Shown: in pieces, positions 27,336 through 35,240 of the stretch
Layout: each line of letters opens with the position of its first letter
Position numbering within the stretch: position 1 is the stretch's first letter
From: Chryseobacterium taiwanense
Lineage (GTDB): Bacteria > Bacteroidota > Bacteroidia > Flavobacteriales > Weeksellaceae
Assembly: GCF_000813825.1 (NCBI RefSeq)
Contig: NZ_JWTA01000005.1
Location: forward strand, 310,001 to 374,000
Reading direction: 5' to 3'
Length of the DNA: 64,000 bases
Position numbers and translations under genes: made by a program
The notes under the pieces: generated by a model
Database searches by the model: none
The model's input: the letters and a program-made list of their open reading frames with translations, nothing else
What the model was told of the DNA's origin: nothing

Positions 27336-27372
27336 ACTCAATCTTGGCATGCAGATTTTGACAAGTATAAAT

Positions 27373-28341
27373 TTAAGAAATGACAAGATTCTTCAGCACT
27401 GCTTCGGATTTCAATTCAGTCTCTATCCACTCTTTTTCTGGATTGCTTTGTGCTGTAATTCCGCCTCCGACAAAAAGATGGATGGCATTCTTATACAGCT
27501 TAGAACAACGTAGATTAACAAAATATTGGATACTTTCTTCGGTTTCTATTTTGATGTAACCGGCATACAATTCACGCGGAAATTTTTCCAGTTTCAGAAT
27601 GTTTTCTTTACAAAAATCTTTAGGAATACCACAAACAGCCGGAGTAGGATGTAATTCCGAAATGATTGTATCTAAATCTTCTGGTTGTATTTTTGTTTTA
27701 AAATCGGTTCTTAAATGCTTAATATTTCCCGAAATATGATCATAGGTTTCTGATTCTTCAAGAGTCTCAGAATACTTCTTTAAAATGTTTCTTATATAAC
27801 TGGAAACCGGTTTTTGTTCTTCGATTTCTTTCTCGGTCCAGTTTTCAGAAACGGGAAGAGTTCCTGCAAGGCTCATGGTTTCAAAAGTGTGGGTTTTCTT
27901 ATTGAATTTCCCTAATACCTCGGAAAAAGCACCCATCCAAGAAGTTTCACCATTGATAAAGATATACCTGAAAGCATTTGGATAAGAATTGCATAACTTT
28001 TTAAAACTTTCTTTAAGATCTATTTGATTGAAATCTGTGAAGATTTTTCTTCTGGAATACACCAGTTTTGGAAGCTGTTTTTCTTTGATAACACCAATTA
28101 CCTTATCCAGATGATGTAAATATTCGTCTTTAGTTTCTGCAATAAAGTGGTTGCTGTCTTCAACTAAAAGATCATTCGAAATTGTTGTAAGATCAAATTT
28201 TTCCTGATGTATTTCGATAATTTTCCCGTTAAAATCGATTTGCCTTAATCCATCAAAAGAATAAAAATTTACATTATTTTCGTTTGAATTTTCGTCTGTA
28301 GAATATAACTTTTCGTCGAATGGAAATTTGAAATAGATCAT
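27373..28341 (-). CDS. menF: isochorismate synthase
   Basis: A 322-residue chorismate-binding enzyme that would convert chorismate to isochorismate, the first step of menaquinone synthesis. The shape of the C-terminal catalytic domain is present: FETMSLAGTLPV with the Glu, HPTPAVCGIP, and YAGYI with the terminal Glu-rich helix. The protein is shorter than E. coli MenF (about 430), having a reduced N-terminal domain, which is usual in Flavobacteriia. It begins 21 bases after the barrel-protein gene, so it may be co-transcribed with the sigma factor unit, an unexpected arrangement. Confidence 0.85.
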   Translation of the reverse strand: MIYFKFPFDEKLYSTDENSNENNVNFYSFDGLRQIDFNGKIIEIHQEKFDLTTISNDLLVEDSNHFIAETKDEYLHHLDKVIGVIKEKQLPKLVYSRRKIFTDFNQIDLKESFKKLCNSYPNAFRYIFINGETSWMGAFSEVLGKFNKKTHTFETMSLAGTLPVSENWTEKEIEEQKPVSSYIRNILKKYSETLEESETYDHISGNIKHLRTDFKTKIQPEDLDTIISELHPTPAVCGIPKDFCKENILKLEKFPRELYAGYIKIETEESIQYFVNLRCSKLYKNAIHLFVGGGITAQSNPEKEWIETELKSEAVLKNLVIS

Positions 28342-28362
28342 TATTGTACCGCTTTTCGAAAA

Positions 28363-29256
28363 TCAGGGCTTAGAAATAGAATACATAATTCCAAAGTTGA
28401 TTTTGCTTTCTGCAAAGGTATTATTAGTCTTAAAAATGTCAAAATCAAACGAGCTGTTTTTTAACGAAAAATTTTTCATTTTTACCCTTTGATATTCTGC
28501 AGATAAGAGAAATCGATTAAAAATTCGGTATTGAAGTCCCAATGAAAAGCCAAAATTAGTCTGATTGGTTTTAAAATCTTCCATTTTGTTGAGAACATTA
28601 TTTTCAGGAACTAAAAACTGCATTTTGTAGATGCTTTTATTAATTAAAATTCCTGCAAAAGGTCTGAATTTTTTCCATTCATAGGCAACTTTTAATTGTA
28701 AAGCGTATTCAAAGTGTTTATTATTAAATCGTTGAAATAATAAAGGTTGCTGATCTGAAGTAAAATAAAACCCATTGAGATAGGTATCTTCTTTATTGGC
28801 ATCGAGATCAAAGGTTGAACTCCAATGATAAACATTTGCCGAAAGTATTAATGACAGAGGAAATGAGAAAAAGTTTTTTGAACCCCAAATTCCTATATTT
28901 TCTCCAAATTGTTGTTTCTTTCCTGAAATTTCTTGTGCTAAATCTGTGTCTTTTAAGCCTATTCCGGCTTCTATTCCATATTGAAATTTGTGAAGAAGTT
29001 TGCGTTTTATTTTTTTCTCATTCTTTTGTTTGTTAGTGTTTTCGGTATAAGAATCTTTTATTTCTCTTTCAGAAACAGCTAATGGAGGGATAACTAGGTT
29101 TTTTGATTGTATTTGTATAGGTTTCTCAATATAAACCGTATCGTAAACAACCACTTTTTCATATACATATACCGTATCCACTTTTCTCTTTTTTTGTGCT
29201 AATGAAAAGTTGATGATAATGAGGGAAAAGAGTATAAATATCTTTTTTAACAGCAT
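28363..29256 (-). CDS. putative outer-membrane beta-barrel protein
   Basis: A 297-residue protein with a signal peptide (1-20, ending SLAQ). The start of the mature protein is an unusual Val/Tyr/Asp-rich stretch (about 25-45: KVDTVYVYEKVV then a DTVYIEK motif), followed by a basic linker and many alternating beta strands with aromatic ends, e.g. GFSLGLQYRIF and LSAEYQRVKM. A C-terminal barrel in the outer membrane is the best reading. It starts 11 bases after the sigma gene, whose own tail ends in a similar motif, which suggests that the two proteins work together. Confidence 0.7.
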   Translation of the reverse strand: MLLKKIFILFSLIIINFSLAQKKRKVDTVYVYEKVVVYDTVYIEKPIQIQSKNLVIPPLAVSEREIKDSYTENTNKQKNEKKIKRKLLHKFQYGIEAGIGLKDTDLAQEISGKKQQFGENIGIWGSKNFFSFPLSLILSANVYHWSSTFDLDANKEDTYLNGFYFTSDQQPLLFQRFNNKHFEYALQLKVAYEWKKFRPFAGILINKSIYKMQFLVPENNVLNKMEDFKTNQTNFGFSLGLQYRIFNRFLLSAEYQRVKMKNFSLKNSSFDFDIFKTNNTFAESKINFGIMYSISKP

Positions 29257-29267
29257 GGTTTGATTAG

Positions 29268-30362
29268 TTATCTTTCTACAAATATAGTATCTCTCTGAAT
29301 GATCTTTTTTACCACAATTACTTTGTGGGAAACAGGTTCCACAGAATCTTTTTTTATTATAGGTTTTGAAGATACAACGTTTTTTGCTTTGATAGAAGGG
29401 AGGTTCTCTGATTTTGTATTTTCAGGAGTCTCTGAACTTGATTTTGGAGAAATTGGAGTATCGCTTAAAGCTTCTTCAGGATGTACTTTATGGTCATAGT
29501 TAGGCTTAATATCATTGATTGATCGGTCTCTTTCTTCTGATTGAGAATTTGAGGTATCGGAATTAAATGTCTTTATTAATGAGTTGTTGGGAACGAAAAA
29601 TAAAACCGATCCGATAATAATGATGAAGAAAGTACATCCAATAATTATTTTTTGCTTCCAGAAATTAGCTGAAGAAAATGAAAGGTTATTCATTGAAATG
29701 TCAGATGGAATTTCAAAGTTTTTGGAAGGTGAAATTGAAAAATCTGAAAATTGAGTTTGAAAGGTTTGCGCCCACAATAATCCGCCAAATCCTAGGAAAA
29801 TTAAGAACTGTGCCGTTTTATTTTTTTGAGTTTCTTTGGTCACGAAATGGGTAACCAAATAATTCTGAACAAATTTTTTCGCTCTCATTAAATGTGACTT
29901 GGAAGTGTTGACAGGAATTTTCAAGAGACTTGAAATTTCTGCGTGAGAATAGTTTTCAATATAATATAGGTTGAAAACCGACTTGTGATGAGAAGGCAAA
30001 TTATCAATAGATTGTAAGAGCTCTTCTCTTGTGAAATTGTATGCTAAAATGTGCTTTGTTTCGTCAATTGCAGATGTTGTCATTTCGGTAAATGTATCCG
30101 GGATTTCTGATGGTTCTATATTGATATAAGTATCTTTTGTGGTTTTTCGGATAACCTGTAATGCATTATTGACTACGATTTTTTTCAACCATGCAAAAAC
30201 GGCTTTTTCATCTTTCAGCTGGTGATTTTTTTGAATAGCCATAATGAAACTGTCCTGAAGAATATCTTCTGCTGTCTGTAGATCTGTGATATATCTACGA
30301 CAAATCCCCAAGAGTTTTGGGGAATGGTCGAGATAAATTTTTTGCCAGTTTGTTTTTGTCAT
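29268..30362 (-). CDS. ECF sigma factor fused to a membrane-anchored tail
   Basis: A 364-residue protein, roughly twice the length of a normal ECF sigma factor. Region 2 lies at about 10-75 (AEDILQDSFIMAI at 31-43), and region 4 at about 112-165 (LPSHHKSVFNLYYIE, then the helix-turn-helix HAEISSLLKIPVNTSKSHLMRA). After it come two hydrophobic segments, 184-199 and 239-257, and a Ser/Pro/Lys-rich tail of about 105 residues ending KVIVVKKIIQRDTIFVER. The sigma part should be held at the membrane until released. The lipoprotein gene upstream ends four bases before its start. Confidence 0.85.
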   Translation of the reverse strand: MTKTNWQKIYLDHSPKLLGICRRYITDLQTAEDILQDSFIMAIQKNHQLKDEKAVFAWLKKIVVNNALQVIRKTTKDTYINIEPSEIPDTFTEMTTSAIDETKHILAYNFTREELLQSIDNLPSHHKSVFNLYYIENYSHAEISSLLKIPVNTSKSHLMRAKKFVQNYLVTHFVTKETQKNKTAQFLIFLGFGGLLWAQTFQTQFSDFSISPSKNFEIPSDISMNNLSFSSANFWKQKIIIGCTFFIIIIGSVLFFVPNNSLIKTFNSDTSNSQSEERDRSINDIKPNYDHKVHPEEALSDTPISPKSSSETPENTKSENLPSIKAKNVVSSKPIIKKDSVEPVSHKVIVVKKIIQRDTIFVER

Positions 30363-30366
30363 TGAT

Positions 30367-31434
30367 TTAATTTTCTACTACATAGATAGCATTGAAAGTT
30401 CCGGTAAAATTTTGAGAACTGTTTTGTGTACTCGTAATAGTTTGCGTTTCTACACCATTTATAAATACTTTTCCGTTATAGGTCGTATTATTAGTATTAC
30501 TATATTTAATGATATAGATATTATTGTTTAGCACAAATAAATCCTGTATATAAGCTAGAGTAGAGAAGTTCGGAGTAACTGTTGCTGTATTTTTGTAATA
30601 ACTATTTCCTTGGTTGTAGTATATTGTATACAAATCACTGGTATGGATGTCTGATGCAATTTTTCCAAAGATAGGAACCGGGTGGCTGTAAAATCCGATT
30701 AATGTTTCTACGTTAGTAGATAAATTTTTAGAATAAAAACTGGCATTTTTCTGAAATAGAAGGTGTAATCCGTCATTATTTTTCGTAAAATTAAATACAT
30801 ATGTTGGCTGATTTAGAGAATTGAAAGTGGTATTCTTAAAATAACCTCTATCTGTGTTTTGGTTATTGTCTGTAATTCTAGCCGACACATATACATCTGT
30901 ACCTATTGTTGAATTGGTTGCTGCTATTCCTTCTGCTGAAGGAGTATACTGGCTTTTGTAAAGAATAGTTTTTACGCTGTTTTTCCAATAACAAAGTTCA
31001 TATTTATCAAAATTGCTTGTAGCTGCTGGATTTTCAACATATCCTGAGAAATAAATATCATCATTGTTGACTGTAAAACTTGTAATTTCACTTAACCCAG
31101 TATTGGGTAGATTAAGGTATTGCTTAATCTCATATCTCGTTCCGTTTTTCCAGAAATAATGAATAGGCTTGAGTGCAGTGGGGGTTGATCCGTTAGTTCC
31201 GGTTACATATACATTGTTGTTCTGAACTATGATTTCCAAAGGATTTATATTATCTCCATTTGTAAGATCTGTTTTCACGTTGTTTTTCCAATAACAAGCC
31301 TTGCTGTTTTCTCTACCGGCAATGTATACATCATAAGAAGTGTTCTTTTTCTCAAGCACTTCGTCGGTAGTATTATCACTACAAGAGAGTACAAAAGTTA
31401 ATAGTAAAATAAAAGGTAAAATTAAATTCTTCAT
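30367..31434 (-). CDS. lipoprotein with CYWKN-type repeats
   Basis: A 355-residue lipoprotein (lipobox VLSC, Cys18). The mature part repeats a motif of the type YVxGxxxxxxxxCYWKNxxxxxL about six times, for example VYIAGRENSKACYWKNNVKT and NKYELCYWKN-like segments, a pattern that fits a small beta-propeller on the cell surface. A predicted ECF-type promoter lies 17-47 bases upstream. The gene is followed after four bases by the sigma factor, so both are probably expressed together and under that sigma. The biological role is unknown. Confidence 0.7.
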   Translation of the reverse strand: MKNLILPFILLLTFVLSCSDNTTDEVLEKKNTSYDVYIAGRENSKACYWKNNVKTDLTNGDNINPLEIIVQNNNVYVTGTNGSTPTALKPIHYFWKNGTRYEIKQYLNLPNTGLSEITSFTVNNDDIYFSGYVENPAATSNFDKYELCYWKNSVKTILYKSQYTPSAEGIAATNSTIGTDVYVSARITDNNQNTDRGYFKNTTFNSLNQPTYVFNFTKNNDGLHLLFQKNASFYSKNLSTNVETLIGFYSHPVPIFGKIASDIHTSDLYTIYYNQGNSYYKNTATVTPNFSTLAYIQDLFVLNNNIYIIKYSNTNNTTYNGKVFINGVETQTITSTQNSSQNFTGTFNAIYVVEN

Positions 31435-31450
31435 AGGTTATTTTTTATTT

Positions 31451-31481
31451 TTAAGATACAGAAATGTGAAAAAGTTGCAGT
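31451..31481 (-). promoter_or_regulatory. putative ECF sigma promoter
   Basis: On the minus strand, ACTGCAACTTTTT at 31481-31469 and TATCTTAA at 31458-31451 are separated by ten bases. The same two boxes at the same spacing precede the next lipoprotein gene. This is unlike the TAnnTTTG housekeeping type. Confidence 0.5.
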
Positions 31482-31486
31482 GGATT

Positions 31487-31942
31487 TTAATAAAATACTA
31501 CAGGTTTTAAAATTTTAGGAATTTTTACGATGTGATAGGGTTGTGTTATAACAGAAGTTGTGTTTCCTTGTAATAGTTTTTCTATATCTACATTGATGCT
31601 TTGAGCAGCCTCATCGATTGCCATAATATCTATAGAATGTCCTCCGTTGTTATACACCTGATCGAATGCTACAATCAACATATACTGATTAAAATCGATA
31701 TTGATTTCCGTAAAACCTCCTGAAACATTATAAGTACTGTCTAAAGCTGCAAGGAAGTTATTCCATTGTGTTGTGCTGGTAATCGCTATATTCTGTTGTG
31801 GCATCGAATGAGACGATATCGTACCTTTTCCAATAAGCTGGCTGGCTATGGGAATGCTAACCGTAGCGTTTTCCTCCTCTTCATGACAAGACGACATGAA
31901 AAGCACTGAACTTATAAAAGTTAAAAGTAGAATTTTTTTCAT
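31487..31942 (-). CDS. hypothetical lipoprotein
   Basis: A 151-residue lipoprotein with signal MKKILLLTFISSVLFMSSC (Cys19) and an acidic linker HEEEENATV. The body has a pattern of short strands, with the conserved-looking segments SHSMPQQNIAITSTTQWNNF and YMLIVAFDQVYNNGGHSIDI, reminiscent of protease-complex-associated beta domains found in Bacteroidota lipoproteins; I do not assign it with certainty. The ATG at 31942 is preferred to that at 31948 because it begins a standard signal. Its promoter matches that of the following gene, suggesting shared sigma control. Confidence 0.7.
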   Translation of the reverse strand: MKKILLLTFISSVLFMSSCHEEEENATVSIPIASQLIGKGTISSHSMPQQNIAITSTTQWNNFLAALDSTYNVSGGFTEINIDFNQYMLIVAFDQVYNNGGHSIDIMAIDEAAQSINVDIEKLLQGNTTSVITQPYHIVKIPKILKPVVFY

Positions 31943-31968
31943 ATACATAAATTTAAAGTTTTATATCA

Positions 31969-31999
31969 TTAGGATGAAAAAAATATAAAAGGTTGCAGT
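31969..31999 (-). promoter_or_regulatory. putative ECF sigma promoter
   Basis: On the minus strand, ACTGCAACCTTTT at 31999-31987 and CATCCTAA at 31976-31969 are separated by ten bases. It differs at only a few positions from the site at 31451-31481. Confidence 0.5.
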
Positions 32000-32012
32000 A
32001 AGGATATAAAAA

Positions 32013-32035
32013 AAGACCCAAAAATTTTGAGTCTT
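32013..32035 (-). terminator. terminator after the hotdog thioesterase gene
   Basis: AAGAC pairs with GTCTT around CAAAA/TTTTG with one mismatch; on the minus strand the stem is followed by seven T residues. Confidence 0.7.
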
Positions 32036-32057
32036 ATCTATGTTGTATGAAAGTTTC

Positions 32058-32492
32058 TTATCTATTGATAATGGTATTGGTCATTGTAGTATGGCTTACC
32101 AATTGATCTTTTTCATCACGAATTTCGATTTCTGAGACATGCATGCTTCTGCCTTTTCTGATAAAACGGGCGACAGCAGTTACGAGACCGTCTTTTTTGC
32201 TTCTTAAATGGTTGGTATTAATATTAGTACCTACACCATAATATTTCTCTCCGTCAATAAAAATATTAGACAGGCTAGAACCCATTGTTTCAGCTAAAAC
32301 ACAACTTGCTCCCCCATGCATAATTCCAAAAGGTTGATGTATTCTTGGTAGAACGGGCATGGTTGCCGTTAATGTTTCATTTTCAAGATCAATATCTGTA
32401 AATTGTATTTCCAGGGTTTTTGCAAATGTTTCGCCACCCCAGTTATTTATAAATGCTAATATTTCTTCTTTGGTTTTATCTTTAGTATACAT
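32058..32492 (-). CDS. hotdog-fold thioesterase, PaaI/MenI-like
   Basis: A 144-residue hotdog thioesterase. The catalytic segment FGIMHGGASCVLAETMGS at about 55-72 carries the HGG and the Glu usual in the PaaI and YdiI/MenI subfamily, and NTNHLRSKKDG provides the acyl-CoA binding turn. It may hydrolyse DHNA-CoA in menaquinone synthesis, as MenI does, which would match the menF gene 4 kb away; the phenylacetate-type PaaI function is the alternative. Sequence alone does not separate them. A terminator follows it. Confidence 0.8.
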   Translation of the reverse strand: MYTKDKTKEEILAFINNWGGETFAKTLEIQFTDIDLENETLTATMPVLPRIHQPFGIMHGGASCVLAETMGSSLSNIFIDGEKYYGVGTNINTNHLRSKKDGLVTAVARFIRKGRSMHVSEIEIRDEKDQLVSHTTMTNTIINR

Positions 32493-32519
32493 AGTGATAT
32501 GAGTGTTTTTTTGTTGATG

Positions 32520-32554
32520 AAAAGTAAAAAGTAAAAAGTAAAAAGTAAAAAGTA
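32520..32554. repeat. five tandem AAAAGTA heptamers
   Basis: The 7 bp unit AAAAGTA occurs five times without interruption in the gap between the acyltransferase stop and the thioesterase start. Confidence 0.9.
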
Positions 32555-32559
32555 ATTTT

Positions 32560-32601
32560 GCTTCTTGCTTCTTGCTTCTTGCTTCTTGCTTCTAGCTTCT
32601 A
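32560..32601. repeat. six tandem GCTTCT(T/A) heptamers
   Basis: Four exact GCTTCTT units are followed by two GCTTCTA units. The array runs over the acyltransferase stop codon at 32592-32594, so unit gain or loss would change the end of that protein or its stop. Confidence 0.9.
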
Positions 32602-33188
32602 ACTTCGGAATCCGTTCCCATAATATTTGGATTCCAGTTTTCAGGAATTTTTGGTACAATATCATTTTTGATATAGTAGTTCTGAATTTCTTCCATGATT
32701 TCTGAAAAAGGAACAGAGGCTATTCTCTCGTAAGGAATAGTATATCCCAAATAAACAATATTTCTTTTGAAATCTCCAGCAGCCAAAACGATAGGAACTT
32801 TTGCCGCTAAAGCCATATGATAAAATCCTTTTCTCCATTTCGGAACCCAGCTTCTTGTTCCTTCCGGAGTGATGACAAGACTGAAGTCATCTTTTTCAAA
32901 TTGTTTTGCTACGAAATTTACCAAATCATTTTTTTGGCTTCTGTCGATTCCGATTCCACCTAAACCTTTTACAATACTTCCGTACCATGCTTTTGTATGG
33001 GCATCTTTAATGATGATTTTTAATGGTTTTTTCAATGACCAATAGGCAAGGTTTCCCAAGATATATTCCATATTGTGAGTATGGGGTGCTACAACCAGAA
33101 TACACCTGTTCAGGCTGTTTACATCGCCTTGTAAAACGACTTTCCAACCCATTATTTTTAGCATCAGTTTACCGATAAGCTTTCTCAT
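32592..33188 (-). CDS. 1-acylglycerol-3-phosphate acyltransferase-like protein
   Basis: A 198-residue acyltransferase of the PlsC superfamily, which acylates lysophosphatidate or a related acceptor at the inner membrane. Motif I is HTHNME at 36-41: the catalytic His is present, but Glu stands where HX4D has Asp. Motif III is PEGTRS at 108-113. The first helix (about 3-20) is a weak membrane anchor. I use the ATG at 33188 because the alternative start at 33221 falls inside a 25 bp palindrome that looks like a control site. The 3' end is made of heptamer repeats. Confidence 0.82.
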   Translation of the reverse strand: MRKLIGKLMLKIMGWKVVLQGDVNSLNRCILVVAPHTHNMEYILGNLAYWSLKKPLKIIIKDAHTKAWYGSIVKGLGGIGIDRSQKNDLVNFVAKQFEKDDFSLVITPEGTRSWVPKWRKGFYHMALAAKVPIVLAAGDFKRNIVYLGYTIPYERIASVPFSEIMEEIQNYYIKNDIVPKIPENWNPNIMGTDSEVRS

Positions 33189-33210
33189 AGTCTTCGTATT
33201 AAAACAAAAA

Positions 33211-33235
33211 AGTATAACCAAATATTGGTTATACT
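33211..33235. promoter_or_regulatory. 25 bp palindrome upstream of the acyltransferase gene
   Basis: AGTATAACCAA and its exact complement TTGGTTATACT flank a 3-base centre, 23 bases before the ATG at 33188. The size and perfection suggest an operator for a dimeric regulator. The regulator is not identifiable from this window. Confidence 0.5.
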
Positions 33236-33263
33236 TTACAAATATATTGAAATATTATCGCTC

Positions 33264-33326
33264 TTAAAATAAACTGCTGATTAAATCAACGATTTTCATT
33301 ACAATTTCTAATGCTAGCTGTACCAT
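33264..33326 (-). CDS. candidate 20-residue amphipathic peptide
   Basis: ATG 33326 to TAA 33264-33266 encodes MVQLALEIVMKIVDLISSLF, a strongly amphipathic helix with acidic and basic residues on one face. It lies downstream of the PspC gene on the same strand, in a gap of about 265 bases otherwise empty. No promoter consensus is obvious. Small membrane-active peptides of the type I toxin or modulin kind have this look, but I recognise no family and it could be chance. Confidence 0.25.
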   Translation of the reverse strand: MVQLALEIVMKIVDLISSLF

Positions 33327-33501
33327 GGTTAAAAAATATTTTTGTTATTGATTTGGGGATTAAAATAACTCCACGAAGGTATGATATTTTTTTTGATAAA
33401 AGAACTAAAAAATTAATTTTTTTAATCTTTTTGAGAGAAGAAGAGTGTGAATTTCAAACTATTGCCATCCATTCACACTTTCTGCCACTCTCTGCAGTTA
33501 A

Positions 33502-35229
33502 TTATTTAGTTTGTATGGAAATTTCGTTTTTACCTTCGTTTACTTTGATGTCTACGTTACCGCCTTTCATCTTTTTGATGCTGTTTTTCATAGAATCAAT
33601 TACTTGGTCTGCTTGGTTGCTCGGTACTTTTTTACCGTTTATAATAATGCTGTCGCTATTCTCATCATTTGAATTATATTCAATCGTAGAACCGTTTACT
33701 GTGATTTTATTCTTTTCAATTTTGATGTTTCCGTCTTCATCTCTGTCCTGATCGTTATCATTGATTCCGTCTGCATTCAGATCACCGTCGAAGTTGATAA
33801 GATCATGTTTTGCAGGAAGTACGATTGTTTTTAAAGGAACTACCAATTCATAATCGATGCTGTAATCTCTGAATCTGTGCTCATAAGGATATTTTACGAA
33901 GTTAGGAAGAATTACTCTGTTGTTTATAACTTCTACCGGAACACTTACGTTCAACGGAAGATTATATCCTTTAGCTTCTTTTTTAATGATTAAGTAAGGC
34001 GTTTTGATATCCGCTTTTCTTGTTACATCCACATGAATCCAGTCTTTTTCGAATACGGAGATTTTATCTGAATAAAGATCGTTATCGTATCCTTTAAAGT
34101 TTTGAGGAATAGTTACTTGTTTTACATCTACATAAATACTGTCTGATTGAGTGTTGATTGCTACTTCCTCAGTATCTTCTTTATGACCTTTTAGGAACAT
34201 TTCCTGTCTTGCCATGCTAACTCCGAAGTAAGTACCTAAAGAAATCAATGCAAGGAATAATGCCCCGATTACCCATCCTGTATTTCTTAATTTCGTTTTA
34301 GGAGAAATTAATTTGATACTTAATAACCCGAAGATCATTGCAGGGATTAAACTTCCTAAGGTGATCAATGCCATGATGATGTATTTCATACTGTCATTGT
34401 TAAAATAGAAGTTCATTTCGCTGACAGGTGGAAAATCGCTGTCTGCTCCCATGAAACCGAATACTACAAATACTCCGATTAAGCAAGATAAAGACATGAA
34501 TGCGAAGATTCCTCCTAAGATGTAACGGAATACATTCCAAAGTCCGCTTCCAGCATTGTTGATGTAAGGTTTGTTCTCGATGTAGATTTCTCCGACCCTC
34601 TGAGTAGATTCATTGGCAAACTGTACCAATTTATTAGACTCATTCTTAAGATTGTCGAAGTTCATAGGCTTTCCCTTCATTTTCAGGAAATCTGCTGCGG
34701 TTTCTGCTTTAGGTAATACCGCCCAAAGGATTACGTAAAGTAAGAAAACAAGAGTTGAAGAAACAGCTGCGGTGAAAATTCCTAAGACGAAAATTCCTAA
34801 CCATATTGCTCTCATTGCTGTAATGTCCATTCCAACATAATGAGCTAAACCTGCGCAAACACCTGCAATCTTTTGTCTTTCAGGATCACGGAACAATTGT
34901 TTTTTATCTGTGTATTCAGTTCCTGAAGAATATGTTTTCTTTGTGTTTTTTTCAGAATAATAAGCTTCTTCTTGCTCTTCGATTTTTTCAGGAGATCCGA
35001 TTTGTGCAATTACTTTTTCTACGTCGGTATCATTGATGACTTCTCGTTTCCCTAAAGAATCTCTGAAGATCTCTACCATTCTGATTTCTATGTCATGCAT
35101 TACCTCGTCTGCTTCTGAAGCATCTAGTGAGCTTCTCAATGCATTTAGGTAATCGCTAAGCTTTATATATGCGTGTTCTTCTATCGTAAAAGAAAAACCT
35201 GCGAGTCCTATGGAGAGTGTCTTGTTCAT
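33502..35229 (-). CDS. PspC-domain membrane protein
   Basis: A 575-residue inner-membrane protein. The N-terminal part (about 1-90) is an acidic helical domain. A PspC domain follows at about 108-175, starting LFRDPERQKIAGVCAGLAHY and ending in a TM helix; three or four more TM helices lie at about 230-340, and the last 220 residues form a soluble beta-rich domain. PspC proteins sense envelope stress, usually together with a small regulator. It lies 11 bases downstream of a PadR-type gene, and the pair is a standard arrangement in Flavobacteriia. Confidence 0.88.
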   Translation of the reverse strand: MNKTLSIGLAGFSFTIEEHAYIKLSDYLNALRSSLDASEADEVMHDIEIRMVEIFRDSLGKREVINDTDVEKVIAQIGSPEKIEEQEEAYYSEKNTKKTYSSGTEYTDKKQLFRDPERQKIAGVCAGLAHYVGMDITAMRAIWLGIFVLGIFTAAVSSTLVFLLYVILWAVLPKAETAADFLKMKGKPMNFDNLKNESNKLVQFANESTQRVGEIYIENKPYINNAGSGLWNVFRYILGGIFAFMSLSCLIGVFVVFGFMGADSDFPPVSEMNFYFNNDSMKYIIMALITLGSLIPAMIFGLLSIKLISPKTKLRNTGWVIGALFLALISLGTYFGVSMARQEMFLKGHKEDTEEVAINTQSDSIYVDVKQVTIPQNFKGYDNDLYSDKISVFEKDWIHVDVTRKADIKTPYLIIKKEAKGYNLPLNVSVPVEVINNRVILPNFVKYPYEHRFRDYSIDYELVVPLKTIVLPAKHDLINFDGDLNADGINDNDQDRDEDGNIKIEKNKITVNGSTIEYNSNDENSDSIIINGKKVPSNQADQVIDSMKNSIKKMKGGNVDIKVNEGKNEISIQTK

Positions 35230-35240
35230 AGCTTTGTTTT

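Noticed and set aside
32456..32665. 69-codon frame covering the heptamer arrays
   Set aside because: Its sequence is a translation of the tandem repeats (EARSKKQ-type units) and overlaps the acyltransferase and thioesterase genes.
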